From contig JAOBWH010000190.1 of NCBI GenBank assembly GCA_025463265.1, positions 1 to 42,808 of the forward strand: a stretch of DNA of 42,808 bases, written 5' to 3'. The stretch is from Ilumatobacteraceae bacterium (GTDB lineage Bacteria; Actinomycetota; Acidimicrobiia; Acidimicrobiales; Iamiaceae). Positions 15,221 to 24,191 of this stretch are shown here, piece after piece. The first letter of the stretch is position 1. Every line of letters starts with the position of its first letter. The notes beneath the pieces are model-generated. The model was given only the letters and a program-made list of their open reading frames with translations, did not search any database and was not told the DNA's origin. A program made the position numbers and the translations under genes.

Positions 15221-16051
15221 CTACTTCGAGGGGAGTCGGGCCGATAGGAGCCGGGCGATGCGGTCGATGTCCTCGGGTCCGAGTGGTCCCTCGGTCGCGA
15301 TGAGGTCGGCGAGCTTCGTGGGCCAACTGATCCACACCTCATCAAGTCGAAGCGGCTTGGCGAAGAAGATCGGCCACTCGGCCCCGACGAAGCTGAGTGC
15401 GGCCTGGATCGATGGCTTCTCGGTGCCGAGCGCCTTGGTCACGGCCTCGATCTGCCAGGCTAGGTCCGTGACGGTCTTGGTGCGGTCCCTGCCGCCGACG
15501 TAGAGCCGCAGGTCGGTCTTGAACCAGCCGCCCACATCGCGCTGCTCGACCTTGCCCTGGTACTTCTTGGCGTCGATGACCCAGACCCCGCTCGCTGCGA
15601 TGGCGAGGTGGTCGATGTTGCCGCGCGTGCCGGGCACCTTCCGGTCGTGGAGAAGTACCGCCTGGTCGCCGAGGCGGTCGTGAAGGACCTGGGCCACCCG
15701 CTCCTCGCCCGATGCCCCCGCGGCCCACGCCTTGGTGGTCTGGGGGTCGTCGGAGAGCCGCTTGGCGATCTTGCCCATCCGGCCGGTGCCCCACTTCTGC
15801 TCTATCTGCGCCTCACGTTTGGCGTGTCGCCGGTCATGCTCCTGTCGGGCTGACCGGCCGGGGTCGCCCACATCGATCGGAGGCGGTTCATGGACCGCGG
15901 TTCTGGCGGCGTCGCGCGGTGCGGCCGACGCCGTGGCGGCGGGGCAGGCGAGGCAGGTGACGGTCTTGGCAACGGGGTCCCATGTGGCGCGCGTTCCGGC
16001 GGGGAGCGGCGTCGCGCATGTGAAGCAGGTGTCGGCGCGACGGAGAGCCAT
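15221..16051 (-). CDS. zinc-ribbon / NERD (nuclease-related domain) protein
   Basis: A 276-residue protein with an N-terminal zinc ribbon (C9-x2-C12 ... C33-x2-C36), a charged linker, and a NERD domain (about 112-225): GASGEERVA, then NIDHLAIAASGVWVIDAKKY, whose D147 and D160-A-K162 are the family's equivalents of the PD-(D/E)XK active site. NERD is a predicted nuclease domain found with helicases and kinases. ATG 16051 is chosen because it directly precedes the ribbon; GTG 16066 is an alternative. It starts 25 bases after the DUF4268 stop, so it is probably the last gene of the mod-res-DUF4268-NERD run. Zinc ribbon plus nuclease suggests nucleic-acid or protein recognition coupled to cutting (inference). 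Confidence 0.8.
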   Translation of the reverse strand: MALRRADTCFTCATPLPAGTRATWDPVAKTVTCLACPAATASAAPRDAARTAVHEPPPIDVGDPGRSARQEHDRRHAKREAQIEQKWGTGRMGKIAKRLSDDPQTTKAWAAGASGEERVAQVLHDRLGDQAVLLHDRKVPGTRGNIDHLAIAASGVWVIDAKKYQGKVEQRDVGGWFKTDLRLYVGGRDRTKTVTDLAWQIEAVTKALGTEKPSIQAALSFVGAEWPIFFAKPLRLDEVWISWPTKLADLIATEGPLGPEDIDRIARLLSARLPSK

Positions 16052-16076
16052 GACCTTGGTCGCCACGAGGTCGGGG

Positions 16077-17048
16077 CTAGGCGTTCGGCTGGGTGGAGTC
16101 GAACGAGCGCACGTCGCTTGCCACAGTGGCGAGGGCACGGCGCATGCGTTCGCCTGCATCAAGGAACCAGTCGAGGAAGGTGGTCCAGCGGTCCTCGTCG
16201 TCGATGGTCCCCTCATCGAGGTAGGTAGCGATTCGGCAGGCTCGCCTGCCCTCGATGGGGTCGAACTCCAACGGCTGGCCGTAGGCAGCGTCGATGGTCT
16301 CGCGGCGGTCTCGGAGGAACTCGAACAGGGCGAGGTTGGCTCCGCCGTTGCCGCGGTCTATGTACAGCTCGTGGCGAAGGCGGCCGCCCTGAGCGAAGGA
16401 GGGGTTGATCTGTGTTCCGGGGAAGGGTCCACCGAAGGACATCCAGTTCGCTGGCTGGGGCGTACCCCGCCGTCCCCACTCGCTGTGCTCGATGGCCTGG
16501 CGACCGAGGTACGCCGCCCAGAACGAGCGGTACTTCTCGCTGCGGGCGCTGGCTGAACCAGTGCGAGTCGCTGATCGGACCCGCTTCTGCCAGTCGTTCG
16601 GCTTCGCTACGACGTCGAATAGCGGAGCGGGGGCGGAGGTGCCGATGCGGACCAGGCTGAGCACCACGCCGAAAAAGTGGGTGTCCTCGCCGGTCTGCTC
16701 GTTCAGCCAGTCGAGGGCCTGGCGATGCTCGTCGCGGAAGGACGTGGCGATCCAAACGATGGTGGTCGCGCCCGTGCCTGCTGCGTAGGTGAGGACCTGG
16801 CCAAGGTGGGTGTGGTCAGTGGACTCCAACTGGTTCTCGACCATGAGTACGGCGTCGTTGGTGAGGTCCTGCCCTATTAGGTCGAGCGAGTACCCGCCGA
16901 CCGGATGCTCGGCTGCGTGTAGCTCTAGTTCGATGCCGAGTGCTCTACCGAGCCGCTCGGCGTTGTCGAGGAGCCAGGGCGTGAAGTCGCGAGGTTCGCT
17001 CGCCCACACCGTGCGCGGTTCAACAGGTTCGATGTCACCGAGTTCCAC
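16077..17048 (-). CDS. DUF4268 protein with nuclease-like N-terminal domain
   Basis: A 323-residue protein. The N-terminal half has the pattern YSLDLIGQD ... VENQLESTDHTHLGQVLTY, which recalls PD-(D/E)XK nucleases (Asp in the strand, then E-N-Q for E-x-K). The C-terminal half (about 175-320, with FWAAYLGR and the closing helix RWTTFLDWFLDA) matches DUF4268. Genes of this family are often found with restriction and other defence genes. GTG 17048 lies 6 bases after TAGTGT, so the transcript is probably leaderless even though the type III res gene ends only 60 bases upstream. Its own promoter suggests it can be made without Res. No biochemical role is established to my knowledge. Confidence 0.75.
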   Translation of the reverse strand: MELGDIEPVEPRTVWASEPRDFTPWLLDNAERLGRALGIELELHAAEHPVGGYSLDLIGQDLTNDAVLMVENQLESTDHTHLGQVLTYAAGTGATTIVWIATSFRDEHRQALDWLNEQTGEDTHFFGVVLSLVRIGTSAPAPLFDVVAKPNDWQKRVRSATRTGSASARSEKYRSFWAAYLGRQAIEHSEWGRRGTPQPANWMSFGGPFPGTQINPSFAQGGRLRHELYIDRGNGGANLALFEFLRDRRETIDAAYGQPLEFDPIEGRRACRIATYLDEGTIDDEDRWTTFLDWFLDAGERMRRALATVASDVRSFDSTQPNA

Positions 17049-17054
17049 GGCGTG

Positions 17055-17060
17055 ACACTA
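17055..17060 (-). promoter_or_regulatory. -10 box of leaderless promoter for the DUF4268 gene
   Basis: TAGTGT (minus strand), 6 bases before GTG 17048, in the 60-bp gap after the res stop. Confidence 0.5.
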
Positions 17061-17108
17061 GGCCCGCGCTGGGATCCGAGGTTCGGGCGGGACGCAGAGG
17101 TACCCGGG

Positions 17109-19787
17109 CTATAGGTCGGCGGCTGACTTCAACCAACCGAAGTCGACGCCGATGGACTCGAAGTGCCGGTTTCCAAACAGGATCTTGAGACGTTCGGCTG
17201 GCCGCAGTTCGGTCAGGTCATTGGTACCCTTCGTTTCCCGGACGAGGTATGCGCGGTCGAGGCCGTCCTCGTCGGTCTTCACGATCGCCCAGTCGGGGTT
17301 GTAGGTGCCGAGTGGCGTGGCGACCTTGAACCACCAGGGGAGCTTGACGAACACCTTTACGTCCTCGCGCTTGGATAGAGCTTCGGCGAAGGCGCGTTCG
17401 ATGTCGGAGTCGATGATCACGTCCTCGTAGGCGCTGTTGTCCGCGGCCACGAGATTGGTCAGGTAGGACGTGAGTTCTGTCTCCTCAAGCAGTTGCATCT
17501 CGTAGACGGCGTCAGCGCCGCTGCCTGCGATCTTCTCGTAGGTGATGCCGGAGGCGAGTTCCTCCATGAGGGCGTTCTCGATCGCTGTGTGGGCCTCGTC
17601 CATGTACTTCTGCGGGTTCGTGGACGCCTCGCCGAGGGTCCCGCTGCCAACGAGTACTCGTCTGATGAGTGCCCGTGACACCGGCAGAGACCGTGCCAGA
17701 TGACCCAGCAGGTCGGGGATGGGATACGAACCGGCGAGGTCGGTCGGTGCCCGTTCGGTGATCACGGTGGCCGTCACGCCGGTCGTGTTGGACAACGTTT
17801 GGCGTGACTTGGTCGTGCGGATCTTCGGTGGCTGCAGGTCGCCGAGGTTTGCGAGCGTGGATGTTGCCCGGTCGACGACCTTGTCGGCGTCGTAGCTGAC
17901 CCGGTAGCGGGTGCGGTGCTTGATGGCGTCCCAGAGCGCCTTGAAGTCTGGGTCGTCGAGGACTCCGTCGCGCAGCCGGACCGTCTTTCGCTTACGGCGA
18001 TCCTTGACGCTGGCTCGGGCGAACTCGGTCCCAGACTCGTCCTCGATCTCCTTCTGCAGCGATGCTGCGAACTCCTCGTAGGACTCGTTGGCAACGATGG
18101 TGAGCCGGTTGACCATCGGGTCCTTGCACTGGTGGCCTGTCTGCATGAAGGGCAGGCGAAGGCCACGGCCGATCTCTTGGCGCTTCTTCACCTCGGATCG
18201 GGTGTCGTTCAAGGTGGTGATGACGAACACGTTCGGGTTGTCCCAGCCTTCGCGTAGGGCTGAATGACTGAAGATGAACCGAAGCGGCTCATCGCCGAAC
18301 ATCAGGTCGTCCTTCCGCCGCATGATTAGTTCGTAGGTGCGCCCATCATCGATGGTGGAGCCAGAGGTGTCCTTTGCATCGCCTCCTCGGGTCTTGGAGA
18401 AGTAGCTGCCCTGAGCCTCCTCCGCGGTGGGCAGGTCGAGGGTCTTGTACTTCGTCTGGGCCGCGAGGTCGTCGTATGCCTCGTAGAACCAACGGCGGAA
18501 CTTTGCATCCGGCGGGTCGTAGTTGGCGACACGGTCAATGAAGAACAGGCTCAGCACCTTGATCGGAGCGGGCAGATCGCCCGACGTGACACGGCGAGCA
18601 ATGTCGATCTCCTTGTCGAAATGCTCCCGGACCGCGGTGCGGATCTGTGTCTTCTGAATGGCGTCCCGGTCGGGACCGAAGCGCGTGCCCTTCTCAACCA
18701 CGATGCCGTTGGCGAACTCCACGGACTCCGTCTCGGCGTTGATCTCCTCGACCAGGTAGCCCTCGTACTGGGTCCGGCGTCCGCTCATCTCGTAGAGGTC
18801 CTCGTTCCCCGTGCCCTTGACCGTGAAGGTCTTTGGCTTGGGACCGGATCCTTCAGAGGTGTCGATCTTGATCCGTGCAGACACGCCGCGCTTCGACGCC
18901 GTCACCGACACGACCTCGATGTTGGGCCGATTGAGGTCGTCGTCTTGAACCACAGACCACACCTCGATCTGCTTGACCAGGTTCTGGCTGAGGGCGTCCG
19001 CTGGAGTCAGTCGGTGGACCAGGTTGTGGCGAGTGCGGTGGGTCGCTGAGTAGCGCAAGGTAGCGATGGGGTTCAAGCTCGCGATCGCCTTCTGGGAGAT
19101 CGGGCTTTCCATGTTCTGCGGCTCATCGAGCACCACGACCGGGTTCGTGGATCGCACGAAGTCGATAGGTGCGACGCCCATCGTTTGGTCCTGCGCCTGG
19201 TAGATCCGGTTCGTGTCCTTGTTGAAGGCATCCAGGTTGACGACCAGGATCGAGAGGTTCGTGCTCTGGGCGAAAGAGCGCAGGTCAGCCAGCCGAGCCG
19301 AGTTGTAGACCATTGATGTGTAGGGGACCCCGTCGTACAGGTCCCGAAGATGGTCACGTTGCAGCCGCAAGTTTGAGAGGGTGCCCTCGCGGATGGGCAC
19401 CGACGGCACCACGATGACGAACTTGGCGAAGCCGTAGACCCGGTGGAGTTCGAGGATGGTGCGCAAGTAGACGTAGGTCTTCCCGGTTCCGGTCTCCATC
19501 TCCACCGAGAAGTCGAGCGACTCCAGTTCTGCCTCACGAGGGAGACGCAGGGCTTCGGGTAGATGATTCTCGGCCTGCACGCTGCGCACGTTGTCCGCGA
19601 GAGTGCTGGCGTCGAGGACGAGGGAGTTGCCGATGCCGTGATCTGTGAACATCGTGCCTTCGTTCTCGGAGGGCATCTCGAACTGAGAACGGGCGAGACT
19701 CTGGCCGTCGAACACCCCGACGACCGCCGCAATCGCCTGGTGCTGGTACTCCTGATTCGGATCGAACTTGATTCCGTTGTCGCTCAT
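17109..19787 (-). CDS. type III restriction enzyme Res subunit
   Basis: An 892-residue SF2 translocase-nuclease that cuts DNA carrying unmodified sites together with Mod. Motifs in order: Walker A METGTGKT (97-104), motif II VVVLDEPQ (217-224), motif III SATHRT (248-253), motif V-like SALREGWDNPNVF (509-521), motif VI QEIGRGLRLP (537-546), and a C-terminal PD-(D/E)XK site D832 ... E851-T-K853. Length and order are those of intact Res proteins; no stop or frameshift is visible. Its ATG overlaps the stop of mod (ATGA), so it is translated by coupling. Because the mod gene is damaged, Res is probably not targeted in the usual way; see findings. Codon third positions carry more A/T than in the flanking core genes. 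Confidence 0.92.
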   Translation of the reverse strand: MSDNGIKFDPNQEYQHQAIAAVVGVFDGQSLARSQFEMPSENEGTMFTDHGIGNSLVLDASTLADNVRSVQAENHLPEALRLPREAELESLDFSVEMETGTGKTYVYLRTILELHRVYGFAKFVIVVPSVPIREGTLSNLRLQRDHLRDLYDGVPYTSMVYNSARLADLRSFAQSTNLSILVVNLDAFNKDTNRIYQAQDQTMGVAPIDFVRSTNPVVVLDEPQNMESPISQKAIASLNPIATLRYSATHRTRHNLVHRLTPADALSQNLVKQIEVWSVVQDDDLNRPNIEVVSVTASKRGVSARIKIDTSEGSGPKPKTFTVKGTGNEDLYEMSGRRTQYEGYLVEEINAETESVEFANGIVVEKGTRFGPDRDAIQKTQIRTAVREHFDKEIDIARRVTSGDLPAPIKVLSLFFIDRVANYDPPDAKFRRWFYEAYDDLAAQTKYKTLDLPTAEEAQGSYFSKTRGGDAKDTSGSTIDDGRTYELIMRRKDDLMFGDEPLRFIFSHSALREGWDNPNVFVITTLNDTRSEVKKRQEIGRGLRLPFMQTGHQCKDPMVNRLTIVANESYEEFAASLQKEIEDESGTEFARASVKDRRKRKTVRLRDGVLDDPDFKALWDAIKHRTRYRVSYDADKVVDRATSTLANLGDLQPPKIRTTKSRQTLSNTTGVTATVITERAPTDLAGSYPIPDLLGHLARSLPVSRALIRRVLVGSGTLGEASTNPQKYMDEAHTAIENALMEELASGITYEKIAGSGADAVYEMQLLEETELTSYLTNLVAADNSAYEDVIIDSDIERAFAEALSKREDVKVFVKLPWWFKVATPLGTYNPDWAIVKTDEDGLDRAYLVRETKGTNDLTELRPAERLKILFGNRHFESIGVDFGWLKSAADL

Positions 19788-21365
19788 GCGGTCTTCATCA
19801 CGATGTTGGCGTCGGCCAAGGAGAAGAACGCGTTCGTCTTCATCTCGTCGTTGCCGTTGAACGCCGCCTCCAGCATCACGACACGGGGCACGCCGAGGCC
19901 GACGAGGAAGTCAACGTGGTCCTGGGTCACCGACCGACCAAGGAACACTGCGACCCTTCCATCGCCGACCACGACCTGCTCGCCCTCGACCTCATGTCGG
20001 GCCAGCGTGGCATCGAGAGGGATCCCCTCCTTGAGAAGGATCTCCGCTGCCAGCCCCGAATCGGATGCCCCGGCGCGGACGTTGTGCTCGAACGCCAGCA
20101 GCGCCGCCTCCAAACCCTCCGCATCGGCCGGTGCCGCCTCGGCGTCCCACAGGTCGAAGTTGCTGTCGCCGAGTTGGTAGTACCGAAATCCGGGACCATC
20201 CCCGTCAGGGTGCTCCCTTGCGATCGACCGAACTAGCCGCTCCCGACAGATGTCCGCGATGGTGTCGAGGCCAACGGCCTTGGCGTTCTTGCCGGACTCC
20301 TTGGCCTCGTTCACCGGCTCTGGAAGCTGAACGAGAACAAATCGACGGTTGCTAGAAGGATGAATCTGATTGACGTGAATCACGCCGTGCCCGGCAGATC
20401 CTGAACCGGCGAAGAAGTCGAGGACCAGGTCGTCGGGGCCGGTGAGATACTCGACGAGAGTCGCGAGATCGATGAAGTGCTTCGGGTTGTCGAACACCCG
20501 CTGGTTGTCGAACATCTCATCGAACTTCTGGGAGGCCGTTTGCGCGTAACTGAACTGAACGCTCGGAAGTACCTGATCGTCTGAGTCAAACGTGTTCCGG
20601 CGACGGCCAGGGATGGTGGTGTGGTCGGGGCCGAAGGCGATTCGTCCGGCATCAATCTCCTCCTGCATCCGCTCGGGAGTCGAGAAGCGCCAACCGCCGC
20701 GCGGCTGCTTGCACGGCCTTCCCGTATCTGGATGCAACACGGGGTAGCGAGGCCCACCTCCGCCGGGCCAACCCACATCACCGTCTGTCCGGTATGGCCC
20801 CTGTTCATCGACCTTCGTGAAGCGCGCCAGCGGTTTACGGGGGTCATCGTCGTCCCACGTTGCGTACAGCGCCCTGAGTCCTTCGCGGACGGCGTCCCAG
20901 TCATCGCCAAACTCTGCATGCAGCCGGGTGAACTCATCTCGCACCTCGTCGACTCCGGGCTTCTCGGCGCGGAGCACAACGTCGTGTTCTTTGAGGTGGG
21001 CCTTGCTGCGGGCATAAACGTGCATGTACTCGTGGCCGACTGAGAACAACTTCGCGTCGTTCTTTCGGTTTCGATCCCACACCAGGCTGGCGACGAAGTT
21101 CTCGACGCCGAAGGCCGACCGGATGGAGGGTGGCGATGCTCCGGCGCTGCACTGCGCGGAGGGCCTCGGCTCGTCCAACCCATGACAGGGAATACCGCTC
21201 GTCCGCCTCTCCGGTAGCGGTGCCCAGCGCCTCCAGGAGCGCAGTGGCATCGATGGTGCCATCGACGAAAGCCTCGGGGATCAGTTCTCGAAGTGCCGCC
21301 TCTCGTTCGTCGATGGGCGCATCAGTTGCAAGGTCAACGCGTTCGGGGGTGTCTTCGTGGGGCAT
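19784..21365 (-). pseudogene. type III DNA methyltransferase Mod, internally deleted and frameshifted
   Basis: Two frames together resemble a Mod subunit (site-specific DNA-adenine methyltransferase). From ATG 21365 the normal N-terminus runs (IDEREAALRELIPEAF ... YSLSWVGRAEALRAV) to about 21130. From there the family sequence resumes in another frame at GVENFVASLVWDRNRKNDAK, through the cofactor motif LVLDFFAGSGSAGHG (about 19784 + 830 bases) to the stop. The segment that normally joins these parts, including the catalytic motif DPPY, is absent in all frames. The loss is on the order of 100 residues and also changes frame. The C-terminal frame is open from 21262 (GTG/ATG-type starts inside it give about 490 residues) and may still be translated and couple to res. 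It can no longer be a functional methyltransferase. Confidence 0.8.
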
Positions 21366-21505
21366 GTGGTCGCCGTGCTGGTCGTCGGTCCGCGGTCGGG
21401 CGTGATGGTATGTCCGACTTCGACGCTCCACCTGCCGAGCGTGCTGACGCTTGCCGAGTCACGGCTGCATGAAGTCGTGCGAGGATCGCCGCCGGGATCA
21501 ATCGC

Positions 21506-22240
21506 ATGAGGGGCGAGGCGTTGGCGCGAGATGAGTTCATAGAGAACAAGGCCACCAGGAATGAGCACCTGCTCAGTCCCCGCTTCGCTCCCGCCAACAT
21601 CCGTGAGCGAATGCAGCAGGCGTTCGATCCGCCGGTTACTGCGCTGAACGAGTGGGTCGTCGCCCTTCGAGACGACCCGAGACTCCCGCCCGACGCTGGA
21701 AGGACGATCCCGTTCTTCGACCCGCGCGGCGGCGGGGTCGAGGCCAAGGTCCTGTTTCTCATGCAGGACCCGTCCGAGGTCGCCACCTTCACCGGGTTCA
21801 TCAGCCCTGATAACAACGACCGCAGCGCCAACAACGCGACGCTGGCATGCCAGGAAGCGGGCCTAGAACCTCGTGACCGGGTCCACTGGAACATCTTCCC
21901 GTGGTGGGTGAACATCACCACGGGCGGCAAGCCGGTCGATCCATCCCGGCCACCGCAGAGCTACGCCGCCGCTAGACCTCTCGCCGCCCGGCTCCTCGGC
22001 GAGATGCTCGTCATGCTTCCCGCGCTCCAGGTTCTGATGCTTCTCGGCAACGAGGCGCAGGCCGGGTTCGAGCGGCTGGGAGCGCAGCGCGAGTTCTCGG
22101 GTCGGGGTATCACCGTGCTGCGTGGGCCGAGCACCTCGCCTCAGTCGTGGAACAACATCGACAGGGCAGACCCTCAGCAGCGGTATCGCCGAGAGATCGT
22201 CATCGAGAAGCTCACCGAAGCCGCCCGTTTGATCGCCTGA
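21506..22240 (+). CDS. uracil-DNA glycosylase superfamily-like protein
   Basis: A 244-residue protein whose core matches a bacterial UDG-superfamily branch: strand KVLFLMQDPS (81-90) in the place of the catalytic water-binding loop (GxDPGxx in classical UDGs), FISPDNNDRSANN (98-110), and HWNIFPWWV (127-135). The usual GQDPY motif is replaced by MQDPSE, so activity on uracil is uncertain. Start ATG 21506. Stop is 12 bases before the HNH gene, which has its own strong ribosome binding site; the two form a pair. UDG-fold proteins in defence loci are thought to act on modified phage bases, which would fit here (inference). Confidence 0.72.
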   Translation: MRGEALARDEFIENKATRNEHLLSPRFAPANIRERMQQAFDPPVTALNEWVVALRDDPRLPPDAGRTIPFFDPRGGGVEAKVLFLMQDPSEVATFTGFISPDNNDRSANNATLACQEAGLEPRDRVHWNIFPWWVNITTGGKPVDPSRPPQSYAAARPLAARLLGEMLVMLPALQVLMLLGNEAQAGFERLGAQREFSGRGITVLRGPSTSPQSWNNIDRADPQQRYRREIVIEKLTEAARLIA

Positions 22241-22252
22241 AGGAGAACCGCC

Positions 22253-22957
22253 GTGGCGTTGATCATCAGCTACGCATCCAACGGGCGTCGCGCCCAGGCC
22301 GAACTCGATGACTGGGAGGTTGACCGCGGGCCTGACGCGGGCGGGTTCTGGTTGCCCGAGCAGGCGGAGGACGGCGACCGGATTGCGTACTTCATCGGCG
22401 GCAAGCGCCAGGAGTTCGTCGCCACCGGCAGGGTGCAAGCGAACTGGAGGAGGGCAGGCCGCGGAACCTGGAAAGGCCACGAATACACCTGGGTCCGCCA
22501 ACCCCGCCCCATTCAGCCTCCGATCGGGGCCGCGGAGATGGAGCGGCTGTCGGGGCTGCAACCGCCGCGTGATGCAGAGGTGGTTCCCCGCCACCTTGCG
22601 GCTGCCGTCTGGGCAACCCTCCAGCACCGGCCGTTCGATCCAGAGGCGCGCGCCCTTGAGGGAACGCGAACTGAGGCCACCTCGAAGTACCGCAGCCCCA
22701 AGCTCCGTCAGGCAGCTCTGCAGCGTGCCAACGGGGTGTGCGAAGGCTGTGGCATCGACTATGGGACCTACGCCGGGAAGCTGGGCCGCAGATGCCTCGT
22801 CGTCCACCACACCAAGCAACTCCGCGACACAGACGAGCCAGCGTGGACCACAGTCAAGGAACTCGCCGTGGTGTGCGCCAACTGCCACATGCTCATCCAC
22901 CACGACCCCAAGGAGGCCCTCTCGATCGAGCAGCTGCATCGGGTGCTCCGCTCGTAG
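22253..22957 (+). CDS. HNH endonuclease with N-terminal EVE/PUA-like region
   Basis: A 234-residue protein. The C-terminus (about 145-225) is an HNH nuclease: C163-x2-C166, the H185-H186 pair in VVHHTKQL, and C208-x2-C211-H212 ... H216-H217. The N-terminal 80 residues (WLPEQAEDGDRIAYFIGG then EFVATGRV) recall EVE/PUA-like modified-base readers; this is a weaker call. Such reader-nuclease fusions cut DNA with modified cytosine (McrA-like logic). GTG 22253 follows AAGGAG at ideal spacing. Pairs with the UDG-like gene upstream, which also suggests modified-base recognition. Confidence 0.75.
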   Translation: MALIISYASNGRRAQAELDDWEVDRGPDAGGFWLPEQAEDGDRIAYFIGGKRQEFVATGRVQANWRRAGRGTWKGHEYTWVRQPRPIQPPIGAAEMERLSGLQPPRDAEVVPRHLAAAVWATLQHRPFDPEARALEGTRTEATSKYRSPKLRQAALQRANGVCEGCGIDYGTYAGKLGRRCLVVHHTKQLRDTDEPAWTTVKELAVVCANCHMLIHHDPKEALSIEQLHRVLRS

Positions 22958-23259
22958 CAGGCCACGGCAATCCTCGATGTCGGCACCCTGACCCTCAACT
23001 GCTGACGCTCAACCCTCGAGCATTCCCGCCAACCCTGAACCAGCCCACACATTGCCCCACACCGGAATCAGGGTCCCACGGGGCCTGCGAGCCGGACCGA
23101 GGGCATACAGGGCGAGACAGCGCCCAACAGTGGCGAGATGAAGCCGCTCGTGACGGCAACCGGGTCGATCAGCGCCCGGGAACCCTCGACCTGTAGCTCC
23201 TCAAGCCGTGGGAACCCTCTACCGCCCGCGCCGCACGCAGCGACGCGGGCTGACAGGGG
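22958..23259. other. 302-bp intergenic region without a convincing gene
   Basis: Both strands carry only short frames of Pro/Arg/Cys-rich noise. It has several loose repeats of the word ACCCT(C/G)A, two copies of GGGAACCCTC about 40 bases apart near 23180-23220, and a GC hairpin next to the following minus-strand gene. No RNA gene or attachment site is recognised. Confidence 0.5.
23224..23250 (-). terminator. terminator-like hairpin after the 136-residue unknown gene
   Basis: GCCCGCG (23224-23230) and CGCGGGC (23244-23250) form a 7-bp stem with a 13-base loop, 10 bases past the stop of the minus-strand gene. No T-run, so confidence is limited. Confidence 0.4.
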
Positions 23260-23670
23260 CTAGGCGGCTTCGCCGTCGATGACATCGCGCCAGTGGGGCG
23301 GGAGGTTGTTGTCCTTGGCGTACTGCTCCCAGGTGGAGGCGGGGGCGCTCGTGGGCGTGCCCGGCAGCGACCAGTAGGAGATCCGCCCGAGGTAGCTCCA
23401 CCGGCCGGTCGCCTCCCCGTACTGGAACTCGACCTTGCCCTGCCCGGCGAGGGTCCCCATCCGGCGAGCGAGGTAGGACGAGACGCTGTAGCGCCGCGGG
23501 CCGTAGGTGGTGTGACCGAACTCGCCGAGGAGCTCCTGGTACTCGTCCGGGTGGGCGAGCAGGAAGCGGCGCTCGATGATCGGCCATTCGACGGGACCCT
23601 CGCCGGGGACGAGGAGGCTGAGCAGCTTCTCGTAGATGCGGAGGCGCTTTGCGATGGATGACTTGGACAT
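23260..23670 (-). CDS. hypothetical protein (136 residues)
   Basis: A well-formed 136-residue protein without Cys motifs or TM segments. It begins with a basic helix (SKSSIAKRLRIYEKLLSLL), has a Tyr/Arg-rich middle (GHTTYGPRRYSVSSYLARRM) that could be a winged-helix-like DNA-binding fold, and ends in a TWEQYAKDNNLPPHWRDVIDGE helix. ATG 23670 has AAGGGAG upstream. Diverges from the next unknown gene over 74 bp that includes an A/T-rich repeat. I do not recognise the family; the recurring pattern suggests a conserved island gene, perhaps a regulator. Confidence 0.65.
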   Translation of the reverse strand: MSKSSIAKRLRIYEKLLSLLVPGEGPVEWPIIERRFLLAHPDEYQELLGEFGHTTYGPRRYSVSSYLARRMGTLAGQGKVEFQYGEATGRWSYLGRISYWSLPGTPTSAPASTWEQYAKDNNLPPHWRDVIDGEAA

Positions 23671-23732
23671 GACGGTACTCCCTTGTGGTGCTTGACCGCA
23701 CGAAGCATATACAAGGCATATGCACAGTCCAC

Positions 23733-23738
23733 TAGGAT
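23733..23738 (+). promoter_or_regulatory. -10 box of leaderless promoter for the 132-residue unknown gene
   Basis: TAGGAT with 6 bases to ATG 23745. Just upstream, GCATAT occurs twice (23705-23710 and 23716-23721) in an unusually A/T-rich patch shared with the divergent gene, a candidate operator. Confidence 0.6.
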
Positions 23739-23744
23739 GTGGCG

Positions 23745-24143
23745 ATGCAGATCACTATGACCCTGAACCCTGAGGACCCGACCGAACTCGCGTCGTCCAT
23801 CGCATTCCTCCAGCGGCTCACGAACCCCACCTCCGGTCAAGACGATGTCGAAGTGGTTCGGGGCCGCGTGCGTTCTCTCCTTCGCGGCTATGGCAGCGGT
23901 CGCCTCAACTACGTCCGGCTCATCGCCGAGCGCGCACCCGAGCGGGTGCCAGTCGACGAGGTCGTGGCGCTGTTCGACTCGCCCAAGGCCATCGGCGGAA
24001 CTCACTCGTCCATCGAGCGGTCGTGGCGCTCCTCTGGTGGCAGCGGGATGTTCATCGAGACGGATCGCCACGGCGACTCCCGCATGGACGCGAACCTCGC
24101 CGCCATCGCGCTCGAAGTCCTCGCCGAACTCCCACCGCCCTGA
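23745..24143 (+). CDS. hypothetical protein (132 residues), possible winged-helix fold
   Basis: A 132-residue protein with no TM segment. The centre (VRGRVRSLLRGYGSGRLNYVRLIAE, abbreviated RSLLRGYG...YVRLIAE, then SPKAIGGTHSSIERSW) has the look of a small helix-rich nucleic-acid-binding domain, and FIETDRHGDSRMD follows. ATG 23745 is preferred over GTG 23739 because it is 6 bases after the -10 box, as in other island genes. I do not recognise the family. It lies between a divergent unknown gene and a nuclease-fold gene in the same direction, 48 bp downstream. Confidence 0.65.
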   Translation: MQITMTLNPEDPTELASSIAFLQRLTNPTSGQDDVEVVRGRVRSLLRGYGSGRLNYVRLIAERAPERVPVDEVVALFDSPKAIGGTHSSIERSWRSSGGSGMFIETDRHGDSRMDANLAAIALEVLAELPPP

Positions 24144-24191
24144 CCGACCCCCTCGGCCGCGCCGTGGGACGGGTTAGGGAAGGATGCGGCG

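Noticed and set aside
22958-23259. CRISPR-like or structured-RNA reading of the ACCCT-type repeats
   Set aside because: The words are short, unevenly spaced and lack spacers of constant length; no fold of a known RNA could be drawn.
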